64,000 bases of DNA from Bradyrhizobium sp. CCBAU 051011 (GCF_009930815.1 NZ_CP022222.1:8412501-8476500), one strand, 5' to 3'. Numbered from the stretch's first letter, positions 1-9,033 are shown. The notes: generated by a model not told the origin, from the sequence alone. Numbers and translations are program-made.

Positions 1-8
1 TTTCACTT

Positions 9-266
9 ATGTTTCCGGTCTGGCAAACATCGATCGAATCGACAGCAAATCTGTTCGCAGCGGCACTAAACGATGGACTCAAACTGATTGCTTCCTCTCT
101 GCACGTTCAGGCCACTTATCTCAAAAATGTTGCCGACTCCAAAACTCCCTCTGACCTACTGAGGTGCCACCTGGATCTTGCGGAGCAATCCTGGTCGAAA
201 TCGTTCAGTCAAGGCTCGAAGATGTTGGATCATTTTAGAACGCACCCATCATCTGCGGTAAGGTAA
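9..266 (+). CDS. Phasin-like protein, possibly 5'-truncated by the window edge
   Basis: An 85-residue protein resembling the phasin_2 family of polyhydroxybutyrate granule-associated proteins: amphipathic helices, a LNDGLKL-type core, a YLKNVADSKTPSDLL segment and a conserved C-terminal QSWSKSFSQGSK stretch. Phasins coat PHB granules in the cytoplasm. Typical family members are slightly longer, and only eight bases precede the ATG, so the true start may lie outside the window; the reading frame is open back to base 1. The gene stands alone, followed about 120 bp later by an IS3-family element. Assignment to the family is by overall pattern only. Confidence 0.5.
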   Translation: MFPVWQTSIESTANLFAAALNDGLKLIASSLHVQATYLKNVADSKTPSDLLRCHLDLAEQSWSKSFSQGSKMLDHFRTHPSSAVR

Positions 267-414
267 GCTATCGCCAAGATCGAATAGGGACCGCGCTCTA
301 TTCCCTGCGGGGCGGTACATGCGGCTGGCGATCGTATAGAGCGCCTTCAATGGCTCCAACCGGACCCGTCCGCTACCGCCTATGGTTGATCTTCCCCCGA
401 AAAAATGGACAGGG

Positions 415-1275
415 TTAAGCTGCTTTTAGCTCCATCTCGATCGGGCTGATAAAGCCGATGGCGGAGTGACGACGAGTCCGATTGTAGAAGCCCTCGATAT
501 AGGCAAAGATATCCCGTGTGGCTTCTGCCCGTGTTGCATAGTGCCTGTGGTGGACGAGCTCCGTCTTGAGCGTGTGAAAGAAGCTCTCCATCGGAGCATT
601 GTCATAGCAGTCGCCCTTGCGGCTCATTGACGCCCTGAGGCCGGCGGATTGCATCAGCTTGCGGTAATCCGCCGAGGCATATTGAACGCCGCGATCGGAA
701 TGGTGGATCAGGCCGGCACTTGACCGCTGCGCCGAGATCGCCATCCGCAAAGCCGCCAAGGGCAGGTCGGCGCGCAAATGATCCGCCATCGCCCAGCCGA
801 CAATCCTGCGGCTGTACAGATCCATGACGGCGGCCAGATAGAGCCAACCCGGATCGGTCTCGATGTAGGTGATATCGGCCAGCCAGATCTGGTTCCGAGC
901 AGTGGCGATGAAGTTGCGGTCGAGCAGATTCGGGGCGATCGGCAGGTCGTGGCGGCTGTCGGTGGTCCGCACCCGGCGTGGCCGCGCCATGATGGCCCTG
1001 ATGCCGTGACGCCGCATCAACCGCTCGATGCGACCACGGCTCGCCCCGCGGCCCTGAGCCTTCAACTCGACATGGATACGCGGGCTGCCATAACGCCCGC
1101 GGGTGTCGCGGTGGACCCGCCTGATGTCGTCGACGAGGTCACGATTGGCAGCAGATCGTCGGCTCTCCGGGCGCGAGCGCCAGGCATAATAGCCGGCCGG
1201 CGAGACGCCGAGCACGTCGCACAGGAGCGTCACCGGATAGTCGGCGCGGCGATCTTCGATGAAGCGGAATCTCAT
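415..1275 (-). CDS. IS3-family transposase OrfB (integrase catalytic part)
   Basis: A 286-residue OrfB of the IS3 family. An HTH_21-like N-terminus (YPVTLLCDVLGVSPAGYYAW) precedes an rve-type DDE integrase core, with the first Asp in WLADITYI, the second in HHSDRGVQY and the Glu in NAPMESFFHTLK; the tail RRHSAIGFISPIE is typical. Normally made as an OrfAB fusion by -1 frameshifting from orfA, which is now cut in two by the IS66 insertion, so the element should be unable to move by itself. Coding frame appears intact. Confidence 0.9.
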   Translation of the reverse strand: MRFRFIEDRRADYPVTLLCDVLGVSPAGYYAWRSRPESRRSAANRDLVDDIRRVHRDTRGRYGSPRIHVELKAQGRGASRGRIERLMRRHGIRAIMARPRRVRTTDSRHDLPIAPNLLDRNFIATARNQIWLADITYIETDPGWLYLAAVMDLYSRRIVGWAMADHLRADLPLAALRMAISAQRSSAGLIHHSDRGVQYASADYRKLMQSAGLRASMSRKGDCYDNAPMESFFHTLKTELVHHRHYATRAEATRDIFAYIEGFYNRTRRHSAIGFISPIEMELKAA

Positions 1276-1356
1276 GTCCGTGTTCCAGCAAAGATCGCGA
1301 TCGACTTTTTTAAAATGTCGCGCTCCATGCGCAGCCGCTCGTTCTCTCGCTGCAAA
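1276..1356 (-). pseudogene. IS3 orfA, 3' fragment (cut by IS66)
   Basis: Reading the minus strand from 1356, the sequence encodes LQRENERLRMERDILKK, the leucine-zipper end of an IS3 OrfA, and runs into orfB. The matching N-terminal half is at 4519-4762, ending HAAEIARLQ. Both halves share the 8-bp duplication GCTGCAAA at the breakpoint, so joining them restores one orfA frame. Confidence 0.8.
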
Positions 1357-1441
1357 GTAACCGGCATGAGGGCCTCACCTCGCAGTGACGAAGCTTGTCT
1401 GCGATACAGGCTGGCAAGAGCTGATCGGTGGAGGTGGCGCG

Positions 1442-1903
1442 ATGGCAAATGCCATGCTTGATGCCAGGCAGGAAGGTGACTCTTATCGCCGCGTTGAGGT
1501 GATCACTGGGGAGCGCCGGCGGCGACGGTGGACGAGCGAGGAGAAGGCCCGGATCGCGGCAGAGAGCTTTGAGGAGGGGGCGAACATCTCCGAGGTGGCG
1601 CGGCGCAATGGCGTTTCTCGCGGACTGCTCACGGTGTGGCGCCGCCAGGTAGCGGCGGCGCTGGCCGGCAAAGCCCAGAACTTCGTGCCTATCCAAATTG
1701 GCGCCGAGAGCGATGGCGGGAGGGTTGGCAAGTCCGAGTGTATTTCGCCGGTACAGACGAAGCCCGTGGAGATTGCCACGCCGCCGGCCAAGGTCTGTGG
1801 AGTGGTCGAGATCGAGGTGAACGGGGCGCGCATCCGGGTCGAGCCGGGGGTGGAACTGGCGACGCTTTCGGTGGTGCTATCGGCGCTTCGAGGGATCCGG
1901 TGA
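1442..1903 (+). CDS. tnpA: IS66 TnpA (HTH protein)
   Basis: A 153-residue accessory protein of IS66 elements. The helix-turn-helix region RRRWTSEEKARIAAES...EVARRNGVSRGLLTVWRRQ is the IS66 Orf1/IS3 OrfA-type DNA-binding domain (about residues 25-70); the C-terminal part (IEVNGARIRVEPGVE) is also typical. The start at 1442 fits family length better than an upstream ATG at 1385. Its TGA overlaps the GTG start of tnpB (GTGA), suggesting translational coupling. The precise role of TnpA in IS66 transposition is not settled. Confidence 0.88.
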   Translation: MANAMLDARQEGDSYRRVEVITGERRRRRWTSEEKARIAAESFEEGANISEVARRNGVSRGLLTVWRRQVAAALAGKAQNFVPIQIGAESDGGRVGKSECISPVQTKPVEIATPPAKVCGVVEIEVNGARIRVEPGVELATLSVVLSALRGIR

Positions 1904-2253
1904 TTGCTCTACGGTCAGACCTCAAGGTGGTGCTGGCGGCCCAGCCGGTCGACTTTCGTAAGTCGGTGCATACGCTGTCGGCGCTGGTGAGCGAAGCACT
2001 GCGCGCGAACCCATATTGCGGCGACGTCTTCGTGTTCCGCAGCAAGCGCATGGACAGAGTGAAGCTTCTGGCGTGGGACGGCAGCGGCATGGTGTTGGTA
2101 ACGAAGTGGTTGCACCAGGGGCGTTTCACCTGGCCGCCGATCCGCGACGGCGTTGTGCATCTCAGTGCGACGCAGCTTGCGATGCTACTCGACGGGCTCG
2201 AGTGGACGCGTGTGTCGCCCAAGCCTGTGAAGCAGCCGGCCATTGTCGGCTGA
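1900..2253 (+). CDS. tnpB: IS66 TnpB (Orf2)
   Basis: A 117-residue protein beginning at a GTG that overlaps the tnpA stop. It has the family pattern KVVLAAQPVDFRKSVHTL near the N-terminus, VFVFRSKRMDRVKLLAWDGSGMVL in the middle and FTWP near residue 75. This is the conserved IS66 Orf2 protein, required together with TnpC for transposition in studied members; its biochemical role is unknown. The frame is intact. Confidence 0.9.
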   Translation: MIALRSDLKVVLAAQPVDFRKSVHTLSALVSEALRANPYCGDVFVFRSKRMDRVKLLAWDGSGMVLVTKWLHQGRFTWPPIRDGVVHLSATQLAMLLDGLEWTRVSPKPVKQPAIVG

Positions 2254-2288
2254 GAAGTGAGGATTTCACTGGAGCATGGGTCGCACGG

Positions 2289-3866
2289 ATGTATCGTCTG
2301 GTCATGGCGATTCGCCCCGACACTCTCCCGACCGATCCGGCAGCTCTGACCGAGATGGTGCTCGCGCTTGACGCTGAGAACGAGACGCTGCGCGTAGCAA
2401 TGCAAACGTTCAAGGACATGATCTTCGGGAAGCGCTCGGAGCGGCTTGCCGCGCTCGTGGCCGAGCAGCTCGCGCTTGAGCTTGGCGATCTTGAGACCGA
2501 CGTCACGCCGCCTGCAGCTGCCAACGACGATGCAGCTGCGGCAAAGCCGCCCGGCAAGCCACTGCGGAAGAAGGCGCGCCGCAACATCGGCGCGCTTCCA
2601 AAGCACCTGCCGCGCTGTGAGCATGTGCTGGAGCCGGAGGCGACCGCATGCCCGTGTTGCCAGGGCCAGCTTCACAAGATCGGCGAGGACGTCAGCGAGG
2701 TGCTGGACATCATCCCGGCGATCCTGCGGGTGCTGCGGACGGTCCGTCCCAAGTACGGCTGCCGCCGCTGCACCGATGGTGTGATCCAGGCGAAGGTGCT
2801 GCCGCGCCTGATCGAGAGCGGCATGGCTTCGACCGCACTCGTGAGCCACGTGGTAGTCTCGAAGTTCGCCTGGTATCTGCCGCTGTACCGACAGGTGCAA
2901 ATTCTGGCCGGCCAGGGTGTCCATCTCGACCGGGCGACGCTTGCCGGCTGGGTGAAGCGTGCGGCCTGGTGGCTCAGGAGCCTCTATGCGCTTCAGCTGC
3001 GCACGATCCAGACCGCGCCGCGCCTGTTCTGCGACGAGACGCCGATGCCGGTGCTCGATCCCGGACGACATCGCCCGCGCATCTGCCAGTTCTGGGCGCA
3101 TGCCATGGATGACCGGCCATGGGGCGGTCCCTCGCCGCCGGCGGTGGCCTACGTGTTCGCCGACGGCCGCGGCACGGCGGAGATCGCCAGACAGTTGATG
3201 GGCTTTTCCGGCATTCTGCAGGTCGACGGTTATGCCGCCTACAAAGCGCTCGCCCGCGATCATGGCGGCGCGATCCAACTCGCCTTTTGTCTCGCCCACG
3301 CCCGCCGCAAATTCGTCGAGGTGTATAAGACGACCCAGTCGCCGTTCGCGCGCGAAGTGATCGAGCGCCTGCAGGCGGTCTATGCCATCGAAGCAGAGAT
3401 CCGTGGCAGCAGTGCCGAGCAGCGGCTGGCCACCCGCGGCACCAGGTCCGCTCCATTGATGGAGGCGCTCAGGACGCGCCTGACCGCAATGGTCGGCCAG
3501 CTCTTCTCCCAATCGAAGCTGGCGGAGGCCATCAACTACGCACTCAATCACTGGGACGGGTTGACGCTGTTTCTCCGCAACGGCCGTGTCGAAGTTGACA
3601 GCAACACAGTCGAGCGTTCCATGCGCCCGATTGCGATGGGAAGACGCAACTCATTGTTCAGCGGCAGCGAAGGCGGCGCCGAGAGCTGGGCGATCCTGGC
3701 GTCGCTCGTGAACACGGCAAAACTCCATGAGCTCGATCCGCAGGCCTACCTGACCGATGTGCTGGAGCGCATCGTGTCTGGGCGAACCAAGAGCCATCAG
3801 CTGCACGAGCTGCTCGCCTGGAACTGGAAGGCGGCGCGCCGGCACACACCGCAGGCAGCGGCATGA
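2289..3866 (+). CDS. tnpC: IS66 TnpC transposase
   Basis: A 525-residue IS66 transposase. In order: an N-terminal coiled segment (LTEMVLALDAENETLRVAMQTFKDMIFGKRSERL), a zinc-finger-like cysteine cluster with CPCC and CRRC, and the DDE core (LFCDETPMPVLDPG, LQVDGYAAY, and the C-terminal EVDSNTVERSMRPIAMGRRNSLF with the catalytic Glu). The start at 2289 is 35 bp after tnpB. The ATGA overlap with the next gene at 3863 suggests coupled translation. No frameshift seen. Confidence 0.92.
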   Translation: MYRLVMAIRPDTLPTDPAALTEMVLALDAENETLRVAMQTFKDMIFGKRSERLAALVAEQLALELGDLETDVTPPAAANDDAAAAKPPGKPLRKKARRNIGALPKHLPRCEHVLEPEATACPCCQGQLHKIGEDVSEVLDIIPAILRVLRTVRPKYGCRRCTDGVIQAKVLPRLIESGMASTALVSHVVVSKFAWYLPLYRQVQILAGQGVHLDRATLAGWVKRAAWWLRSLYALQLRTIQTAPRLFCDETPMPVLDPGRHRPRICQFWAHAMDDRPWGGPSPPAVAYVFADGRGTAEIARQLMGFSGILQVDGYAAYKALARDHGGAIQLAFCLAHARRKFVEVYKTTQSPFAREVIERLQAVYAIEAEIRGSSAEQRLATRGTRSAPLMEALRTRLTAMVGQLFSQSKLAEAINYALNHWDGLTLFLRNGRVEVDSNTVERSMRPIAMGRRNSLFSGSEGGAESWAILASLVNTAKLHELDPQAYLTDVLERIVSGRTKSHQLHELLAWNWKAARRHTPQAAA

Positions 3867-4486
3867 GCCCACGTCGCCATAAGGCAGCATCGTCGATGGC
3901 GTCAGCCGCGATGTCGCTTGCGGAGCTCGAGCGATGGCTCCAGGATCGCGTCGATCGCCATCCTGCCGCCACCAGCATTCCCATGCTCGACGGCTATACC
4001 GCCGCGATCGTGGCCGGACCGGTGTCGATGAGCCCGCTCGATTGGATCTGCCCGCTGCTCGCGATCGATGCCGACGCTTTCAACCATGGCGGCACGCCGG
4101 AGTTCGCCGCGATCTCCGCCGTCGCGCTGCGCCACAACGACATCAGCAACACCCTCTCGACTGCCCCCGATCGGTTCGAGCCGATGCACCGGCGCGACCC
4201 CAGCGGCAACATCGATGCGCATCCCTGGTGCCAGGGTTTCTATGCTGCGATGCGGCTCAGACTGTCGGCGTGGGCGCCGTTGCTCGACGTCAACAACGTC
4301 AATCACGGCCTGCTGCTGCCCATCCTGCTGCATTGTCGCGACGATCAGGCCCGTCCGCTGCTCGGACCGCCACGAAGCGGTCGCAAAACCGAGGATTTCC
4401 TCCGTAACGCCTACCTCGATATCCCAGCCGTCGTCGAGGCGCTGCGCCAGCACTGGATGCCCATCCGCTACGCCCGCGACCGCTAA
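3863..4486 (+). CDS. IS66 passenger: UPF0149/YecA-like protein
   Basis: A 207-residue protein starting in an ATGA overlap with the tnpC stop and ending 32 bp before the right inverted repeat, so it belongs to the element. It has the UPF0149/YecA-like pattern: LAELERWLQDRV, a LDGYTAAIVAGP segment (the family's L-x-G-x-x-x-A-x-x-x-GP), then SPLDWICPLLA. No SEC-C zinc motif is visible at the C-terminus. Such a gene is found after tnpC in some rhizobial IS66 elements; its function in transposition is unknown. A role in regulating the element would be a guess. Confidence 0.75.
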   Translation: MSPRRHKAASSMASAAMSLAELERWLQDRVDRHPAATSIPMLDGYTAAIVAGPVSMSPLDWICPLLAIDADAFNHGGTPEFAAISAVALRHNDISNTLSTAPDRFEPMHRRDPSGNIDAHPWCQGFYAAMRLRLSAWAPLLDVNNVNHGLLLPILLHCRDDQARPLLGPPRSGRKTEDFLRNAYLDIPAVVEALRQHWMPIRYARDR

Positions 4487-4518
4487 TCATCGCGGACGTG
4501 GGAGCTCATACCGGTTAC

Positions 4519-4762
4519 GCTGCAAACGCGCGATCTCTGCCGCGTGGTCCGCCGACGGCAGCGTCGCCTGCGTTGTGGGGCGCCGCGTCGCCGCCGTCGG
4601 CTCCAGCCGAGCCCCTCGCTGCTCCATCCACCGCCGCAGCACGGAATCGCGCAGCCCAAGCTCCTTGGCAACAGATCCGATCGAGCGCCCGCTCGACGCT
4701 ACGAGATCAACCGCTTGCCGCTTGTAGTCGTCCGTAAACGACCGACGTTGACGTCCTTCCAT
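4519..4762 (-). pseudogene. IS3 orfA, 5' fragment (cut by IS66)
   Basis: The N-terminal part of an IS3-family OrfA: MEGRQRRSFTDDYKRQAVDL followed by an HTH (SIGSVAKELGLRDSVLRRW) and a linker, ending HAAEIARLQ at the IS66 junction. The remaining leucine-zipper part is at 1276-1356. The frame runs on into IS66 sequence for a few codons (NRYELPRPR), which are not native. Confidence 0.85.
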
Positions 4763-4821
4763 CCGACACCTCCTGGCTCTTCGAGCCTACTACAGGTGTC
4801 CATCAATTCGGAGGAGGTTCA

Positions 4822-5353
4822 GGTTGACTATGAATTCCACCTACCAGAGTTGCTTACGTTTGTACCTCCTAGCCACATTGACCGAGCGATCCACCCCTCG
4901 CAAATTGCATCTCAATGTAGTCCAGCGTAAAAGAGCGGGACCGCTAATTCAAACGATGCGTCGACAACCGGAGATAATCCCCTCACTGGGTGACCAACCG
5001 GCTTCGGTGCGCAACTTGGCTCACTGCGTGATCACGATGCCTCTCCAGCTTGAGGGCGGCCTCGGCGAGCTGTACTTGCGCTCTACTGCCGCAATGATGG
5101 GGTGGACGGCCCCCGAACGGCATCGATGTACCAGACCGAGAAGCCGCTCTTCAGCGCAGAGCGTTTCCACATCAATGTTGAGAAGGTCCTCGGGCTTCGA
5201 GCAACGGGATAAAAGGTTCACGCGTCAGCATCTCTGCTCACGCGAAAGCACGTAACACTCTATCTGATCGTCTTCTCTATACATGATTGATTCGCCGCAC
5301 TACCGCGCCAAACTGCGCGCTTCTAAGAGGGAGTGCGGCGGGTCGAGTTGCTT
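4822..5353. other. Gene-poor stretch right of the IS3 element
   Basis: No convincing gene. A minus-strand frame at 5021-5221 encodes SRCSKPEDLLNIDVETLCAEE, which vaguely recalls a phasin-like segment and could be a decayed copy of the family seen at base 9, but the match is too short to claim. Confidence 0.4.
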
Positions 5354-5500
5354 TCAGTTACCAGTTGAGCTGCTTAGTAGTTTCGTCAGCATCTGCCTGA
5401 CAGGCCGACTCATAAACGGCCTTGTCATCCATCCGAATGCACCTACCGCCAATACGCTAACCGTAAAAAAGCCAAGCGCACTCCAAACAGCCATTTTCAT
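5354..5500 (-). CDS. Small single-span membrane protein
   Basis: A 48-residue protein starting at an ATG preceded by a good ribosome binding site (GGAGGGACC, 7 bases upstream). Residues 4-24 (AVWSALGFFTVSVLAVGAFGW) form one hydrophobic helix, followed by a short basic tail with MTRPFMSRPVRQML. No family recognised. The strong ribosome binding site and clean transmembrane pattern argue that it is a real gene; its role is unknown. Confidence 0.55.
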   Translation of the reverse strand: MKMAVWSALGFFTVSVLAVGAFGWMTRPFMSRPVRQMLTKLLSSSTGN

Positions 5501-6157
5501 TGTAGGTCCCTCCTGCTTCTGTTGAGTAGTTTGGCCAAAAACGTCCTGCGAGGCACCTACCAAAATTGGCTACGGGCGGGTATCAACGTTGCGCTGTGGT
5601 TGCCGAACACGTTGGTTGCGATGTTAGCAAGTGAACACGGGAACACTTGGAGTCCGAGATGGCGACCCGCGCACGTATTCGTTGCATTTAAAAGAGGCAT
5701 CAGAACAGCGCTCCGACGCGCGACGCAGTCTTACCGCGGATGATCCACGTCGCGCCCGGATCGATGTCGACGAAGCAGATCAGCCACATATCGACCCATT
5801 TTTCTTCATCGGTCCGCAAGACGCCCGGCGGCTTGCGATCATAGATCATGCGGCGCTCCTGGCTTTTACTTATTCGGCGGCGTGCTGCTCTCGTGCGTTT
5901 TCGCATACTCCTTCCGGCTGATAGCGTTTCGGTGAAGCCGTCGAGCGCGGTGTCGACGCCTCGATGATGGCTTGGAGCCGCATCTTCATCACGTGCGCCA
6001 TCAGTTCAGATCCTTCAGTCAGTCTGTCCGCCGCTCCAGCGGTTGCAGCCGAGACTGAAAGGCCCTCTCTTCGCTATTAGCTCGGCCGAATGCTGGGTGC
6101 GCCTTCGCTTACTTAGTTGATTCATTGACGTGATTTGTCGTGCGTCGCTGAGAATTT
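5501..6157. other. Stretch without a clear gene
   Basis: Only weak frames. A minus-strand frame near 5700-5850 (MIYDRKPPGVLRTDEEKWVDMWLI...) is the most protein-like but has no ribosome binding site I would trust and no recognisable family. Confidence 0.35.
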
Positions 6158-6388
6158 TCAGCGCCACGTAAAAAGCGCGTGCTGTTCATTCTGTTTCCGC
6201 AGCGCGGTTTTGTGCCTCGCAAGCACCATCGCCGGCCGCCCTATTCTTTCTCGCGAGTGGCTACGCGGGGGTACCTGCTCGTCAGTATAGTCTTCAACGA
6301 TCAATTCCATCTCTGTGGATGTAAGTTGCCGGAATTGCCGAGCCTTGCGATCAGCTATGACCTTTATCTTATCAAACTCAGTCGACAT
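6158..6388 (-). CDS. Hypothetical protein
   Basis: A possible 76-residue protein beginning MSTEFDKIKVIADRKARQF and containing an acidic ELIVEDYTDEQVPP segment and a basic C-terminus. The composition looks coding, but the ribosome binding site is weak and no family is recognised. An upstream in-frame ATG at 6442 would add 18 residues. It lies about 320 bp before the IS5-type element, so it may be a remnant. Confidence 0.3.
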   Translation of the reverse strand: MSTEFDKIKVIADRKARQFRQLTSTEMELIVEDYTDEQVPPRSHSRERIGRPAMVLARHKTALRKQNEQHALFTWR

Positions 6389-6712
6389 TCTTTGAACCAT
6401 TGAATTCACCAAGTCAGCAGCAGCACAATCGGTTGCGTACACTAGTAAGGTAGCCAGTCCGGTGGACAGCCCCTGATTCAGGTAGGTGAATCAAACACGA
6501 AAAGACCGCGTTCTTCTGCGCATGCGGTCTCACATGCGGCGTCACGCCAATAGCGGGAAGATTGGCGACATGATCGGCGCGGTGCCACTTGCTGCGTAAC
6601 CCTGCCGGCTACAGCCTGCCCATGCCGGTTCTCCATGCTGGCGTGGAAATTTCCGCCACTATCATCGTCGCCGCTGCCGTCCTTGGGGCGAAAGGCTCTT
6701 CTATGAAGCTAG

Positions 6713-8023
6713 CAGGCTGCTGAAAAAGTCGTTTTGCGAGGCGATCGGAGTGTGATTCTGTGCATGTGGTTGATTCCTTTCGACTGAGGATCGGGATGCG
6801 CGGCGAAGATGAGCATGCGGAACGCCTTTTCAGCTACGTGCGGCTGGAGACACGGATCCCTACGGACCATCCGCTGCGAGCGATCCGGGAGCTTGTTGAC
6901 GCGGCGCTGAAGGATTTGTCGCGATCGTTCGATCGACTGTATGCGCGCGAAGGACGGCCGTCGATCCCGCCGGAGCGGCTGTTGCGAGCGCTGCTGCTGC
7001 AGGCGTTCTACACGGTGCGCTCGGAACGGCAGCTGATGGAGCAACTCGACTACAACCTGCTATTTCGCTGGTTCGTCGGCCTGTCTGCGGACGATACGGT
7101 GTGGGACGCGACCGTGTTCTGCAAGAACAGGGACCGCCTGCTCGACGGTGATATCGCGGCGAAGTTTTTCGCGAGCGTTCTCAACCTTCCGCAAGTGAGC
7201 AAGCTGCTGTCCAGCGAGCACTTCTCCGTCGACGGCACGTTGATCGAGGCCTGGGCCAGCATGAAGAGTTTTGTGCCGAAGGATGGCGATGGCAGACCGC
7301 CGGCGGCCAAGGGCAGTGGCGGGCGCAACGCCGAGCGCGACTTCCATGGCGAGAAGCGCAAGAATGACACGCATTCTTCGAACACTGACCCGGATGCCAG
7401 GCTGTTCCGCAAAGGCGCCGGCAAGGAGGCCAAGCTCTGTCACATGGGTCATCTGATGACGGAGAACCGCAACGGGCTGATCGTCGATGCGCGACTGACC
7501 GAGGCCAACGGCACCGCGGAGCGGACCACCGCGCTCGACATGATCGAGGATAATGCCAAGCCTGGCAGCACGGTGGGCGGTGACAAGAACTACGACACTG
7601 CCGACTTCGTCGCAGGCTGTCGTGAGCGCGGCTGCACCCCGCATGTCTCCCAGAACAATGCCAATCGCCGCTCGGCGATCGATGCGCGCACCACCCGTCA
7701 TCCCGGCTATCGCATCAGCACGATCAAGCGCAAGCGGATCGAGGAGCCGTTCGGCTGGATCAAGACCGTTGGCGGGCTGCGCAAGACACGCCATCGCGGC
7801 CGAGGATTGGTCGAGTGGTTCTTCGTATTGACCGCGACCGCCTACAACCTCGTTCGCATCCCGAAAATTCTGGCAACGACGGCATGAGTCTGTCTGGAGC
7901 ATCGAAAATGAAGCAAAATCGCCTCCGAGACACCGCCTACGGCGTCGTTCAGACCTCGGAAGTCGCCGCATCCTCGCGCCGATCAAGAAAATCGCTCCTG
8001 CAATCAGCTTTTTCAGCAGCCTG
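6713..8023 (+). mobile_element. IS5-type insertion sequence, copy 1
   Basis: A 1,311-bp element with perfect terminal inverted repeats: CAGGCTGCTGAAAAAG at 6713 and its complement CTTTTTCAGCAGCCTG ending at 8023. CTAG flanks it on both sides (6709-6712 and 8024-8027), as for IS5-like elements targeting YTAR. It carries one transposase gene. Copy 2 lies at 51153-52463 in the same orientation; every stretch I compared is identical. Copy 1 sits inside an older decayed element of related type. Confidence 0.9.
6760..7887 (+). CDS. IS5-type transposase (copy 1)
   Basis: A 375-residue transposase. The N-terminal DUF772-like part (LRAIRELVDAALKDL...PPERLLRALLLQAFYTVRSERQL) is followed by a DDE core: SVDGTLIEAW (first Asp), VGGDKNYDTADFV (second Asp) and a C-terminal RIEEPFGWIKTVGGLRKTRHRG with the Glu. 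This layout is typical of IS5/IS1182-like elements. The frame is complete, so the element is probably active or recently active. A 308-residue antisense frame (7060-7986) is a shadow of this gene. Confidence 0.9.
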   Translation: MHVVDSFRLRIGMRGEDEHAERLFSYVRLETRIPTDHPLRAIRELVDAALKDLSRSFDRLYAREGRPSIPPERLLRALLLQAFYTVRSERQLMEQLDYNLLFRWFVGLSADDTVWDATVFCKNRDRLLDGDIAAKFFASVLNLPQVSKLLSSEHFSVDGTLIEAWASMKSFVPKDGDGRPPAAKGSGGRNAERDFHGEKRKNDTHSSNTDPDARLFRKGAGKEAKLCHMGHLMTENRNGLIVDARLTEANGTAERTTALDMIEDNAKPGSTVGGDKNYDTADFVAGCRERGCTPHVSQNNANRRSAIDARTTRHPGYRISTIKRKRIEEPFGWIKTVGGLRKTRHRGRGLVEWFFVLTATAYNLVRIPKILATTA

Positions 8024-8027
8024 CTAG

Positions 8028-8250
8028 AGGCTTCGATCAGCGTTCCGATCTACCCGAGAAGTGCTCGCCAACAGCTGCGCCTTGACCTGCGGATAGTTCA
8101 GAAGCCGGGTCATGAAGTGCGTGGTTCTTGGTGAAGCTGGTCAGGTCGCGGACGGGATCGTCGGGCGAGAGCCCCATGAACTGGCCATGCAAAGGATTGC
8201 AGACCAGTTTGCTCGATCAACTGACGCTCACAGCGATGCGTAGAACACGT
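8028..8250 (-). pseudogene. Decayed IS5-type transposase fragment
   Basis: On the minus strand, GLSPDDPVRDLTSFTKNH matches the GLSADDTVWDATVFCKNR segment of the adjacent transposase, followed in shifted frames by LLNYPQVKAQLLA and VDRNADRSL, which match VLNLPQVSKLLSS and VDGTLIEAW. Several frameshifts and no full frame. The intact IS copy appears to have landed next to or in this older relative. Confidence 0.6.
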
Positions 8251-9033
8251 TCAGCAGCAAGGCACTCAACAATTGCTCCGCACGGATCAATGACCCCCTC
8301 CCTGGCATAGAACCTCCCAAGGCCGCTTCAAGTCACTAAAAAGAAACCGCTCTGATCCGCCCTGCAACGCATGATCATTGCCACCGATTCGAGATGACAA
8401 AGTGAATCGTCAAGTCGTCTTGCTGAGGGTAAACTGCGTCGCGTTCGCATGCCCCACGGGCAAGCACTGCGTCGGCAACCGCGGTGCGCATGTCTAAATT
8501 ATCGCGGTCCAGCTTGGTGACGCGTTAATTATGTGCGCTGCGAATCTTGCAGGCTTCATCGAAAGCAACGTTGACGGCCGGGAAATTGATATCTTTCATG
8601 GGCTGCCTGAGGCTAATGAGGAAAGGGCCGTGCAGATTGATGCAGTCGACACGTGCTCCTCCGGTTGCCTAAGGTCGCGCTTGGATCAAATCGGCTCCAT
8701 CCCTTAGCGACGGAGTTCATTTCTGCGGACAGTTTCGGCCATAGCTCTGCCTCCGATGAGCTAAAGGTTTGGTTCTTGGGAGCGTACATTACGAACTAGG
8801 TCTCGAGTTGCTCATGAATATCAATTACATTCCAAACCTATTTTGCGCTGGAATCATGATTCCGATTTGCTCCTCGGACGGCGGCGATGTGCTCACATTT
8901 CTGGCGAAGCTCTTCTGCGCAGCACAGGAGTTAGACGGTAGGCTGCTGCGCACCATGCGCGCGCAGAGGTTCGAACGTGCTAGCGACACAAATGTACTGC
9001 AAATCTGCGATTGCGAATTTGCGAGTCAGGACA
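8251..9033. other. Gene-free stretch between IS and ferredoxin gene
   Basis: About 780 bp with only short frames and no recognisable protein. The longest (8769-9056, plus) ends overlapping the ferredoxin gene on the other strand and shows no family pattern. It looks like decayed sequence. Confidence 0.4.

Larger units (their letters stand above)
1357..4518 (+). mobile_element. IS66-family element with passenger gene
   Basis: A complete 3,162-bp IS66-family element. The left end reads GTAACCGGCATGAG and the right end, on the minus strand, GTAACCGGTATGAG. It is flanked by an exact 8-bp target duplication GCTGCAAA at 1349-1356 and 4519-4526, the size typical of IS66. It contains tnpA, tnpB and tnpC plus a fourth reading frame, all on the plus strand with stop/start overlaps for tnpA/tnpB and tnpC/fourth gene. 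Confidence 0.92.
387..4821 (-). mobile_element. IS3-family element interrupted by an IS66 element
   Basis: The outer element is delimited by imperfect inverted repeats of about 25 bp: the left end starts TGATCTTCCCCCGAA at 387 and the right end, read on the minus strand from 4821, starts TGAACCTCCTCCGAA; both continue to ATGGACA, with about 19 of 25 matches. It is flanked by GGT on both sides (384-386 and 4822-4824), the 3-bp target duplication expected for IS3. Its orfA is split by the IS66 element at 1357-4518, while orfB is complete. Removing the IS66 gives an element of about 1.27 kb, normal for IS3. Confidence 0.85.

Noticed and set aside
1689..3551. 620-residue antisense open frame within the IS66 element
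   Set aside because: Opposite a clear TnpB/TnpC coding region; residue composition (Arg/His/Leu-rich) is that of a high-GC shadow.
7060..7986. 308-residue antisense frame in the IS5-type element (repeated at 51500-52537)
   Set aside because: Antisense to a complete transposase; no protein family pattern.
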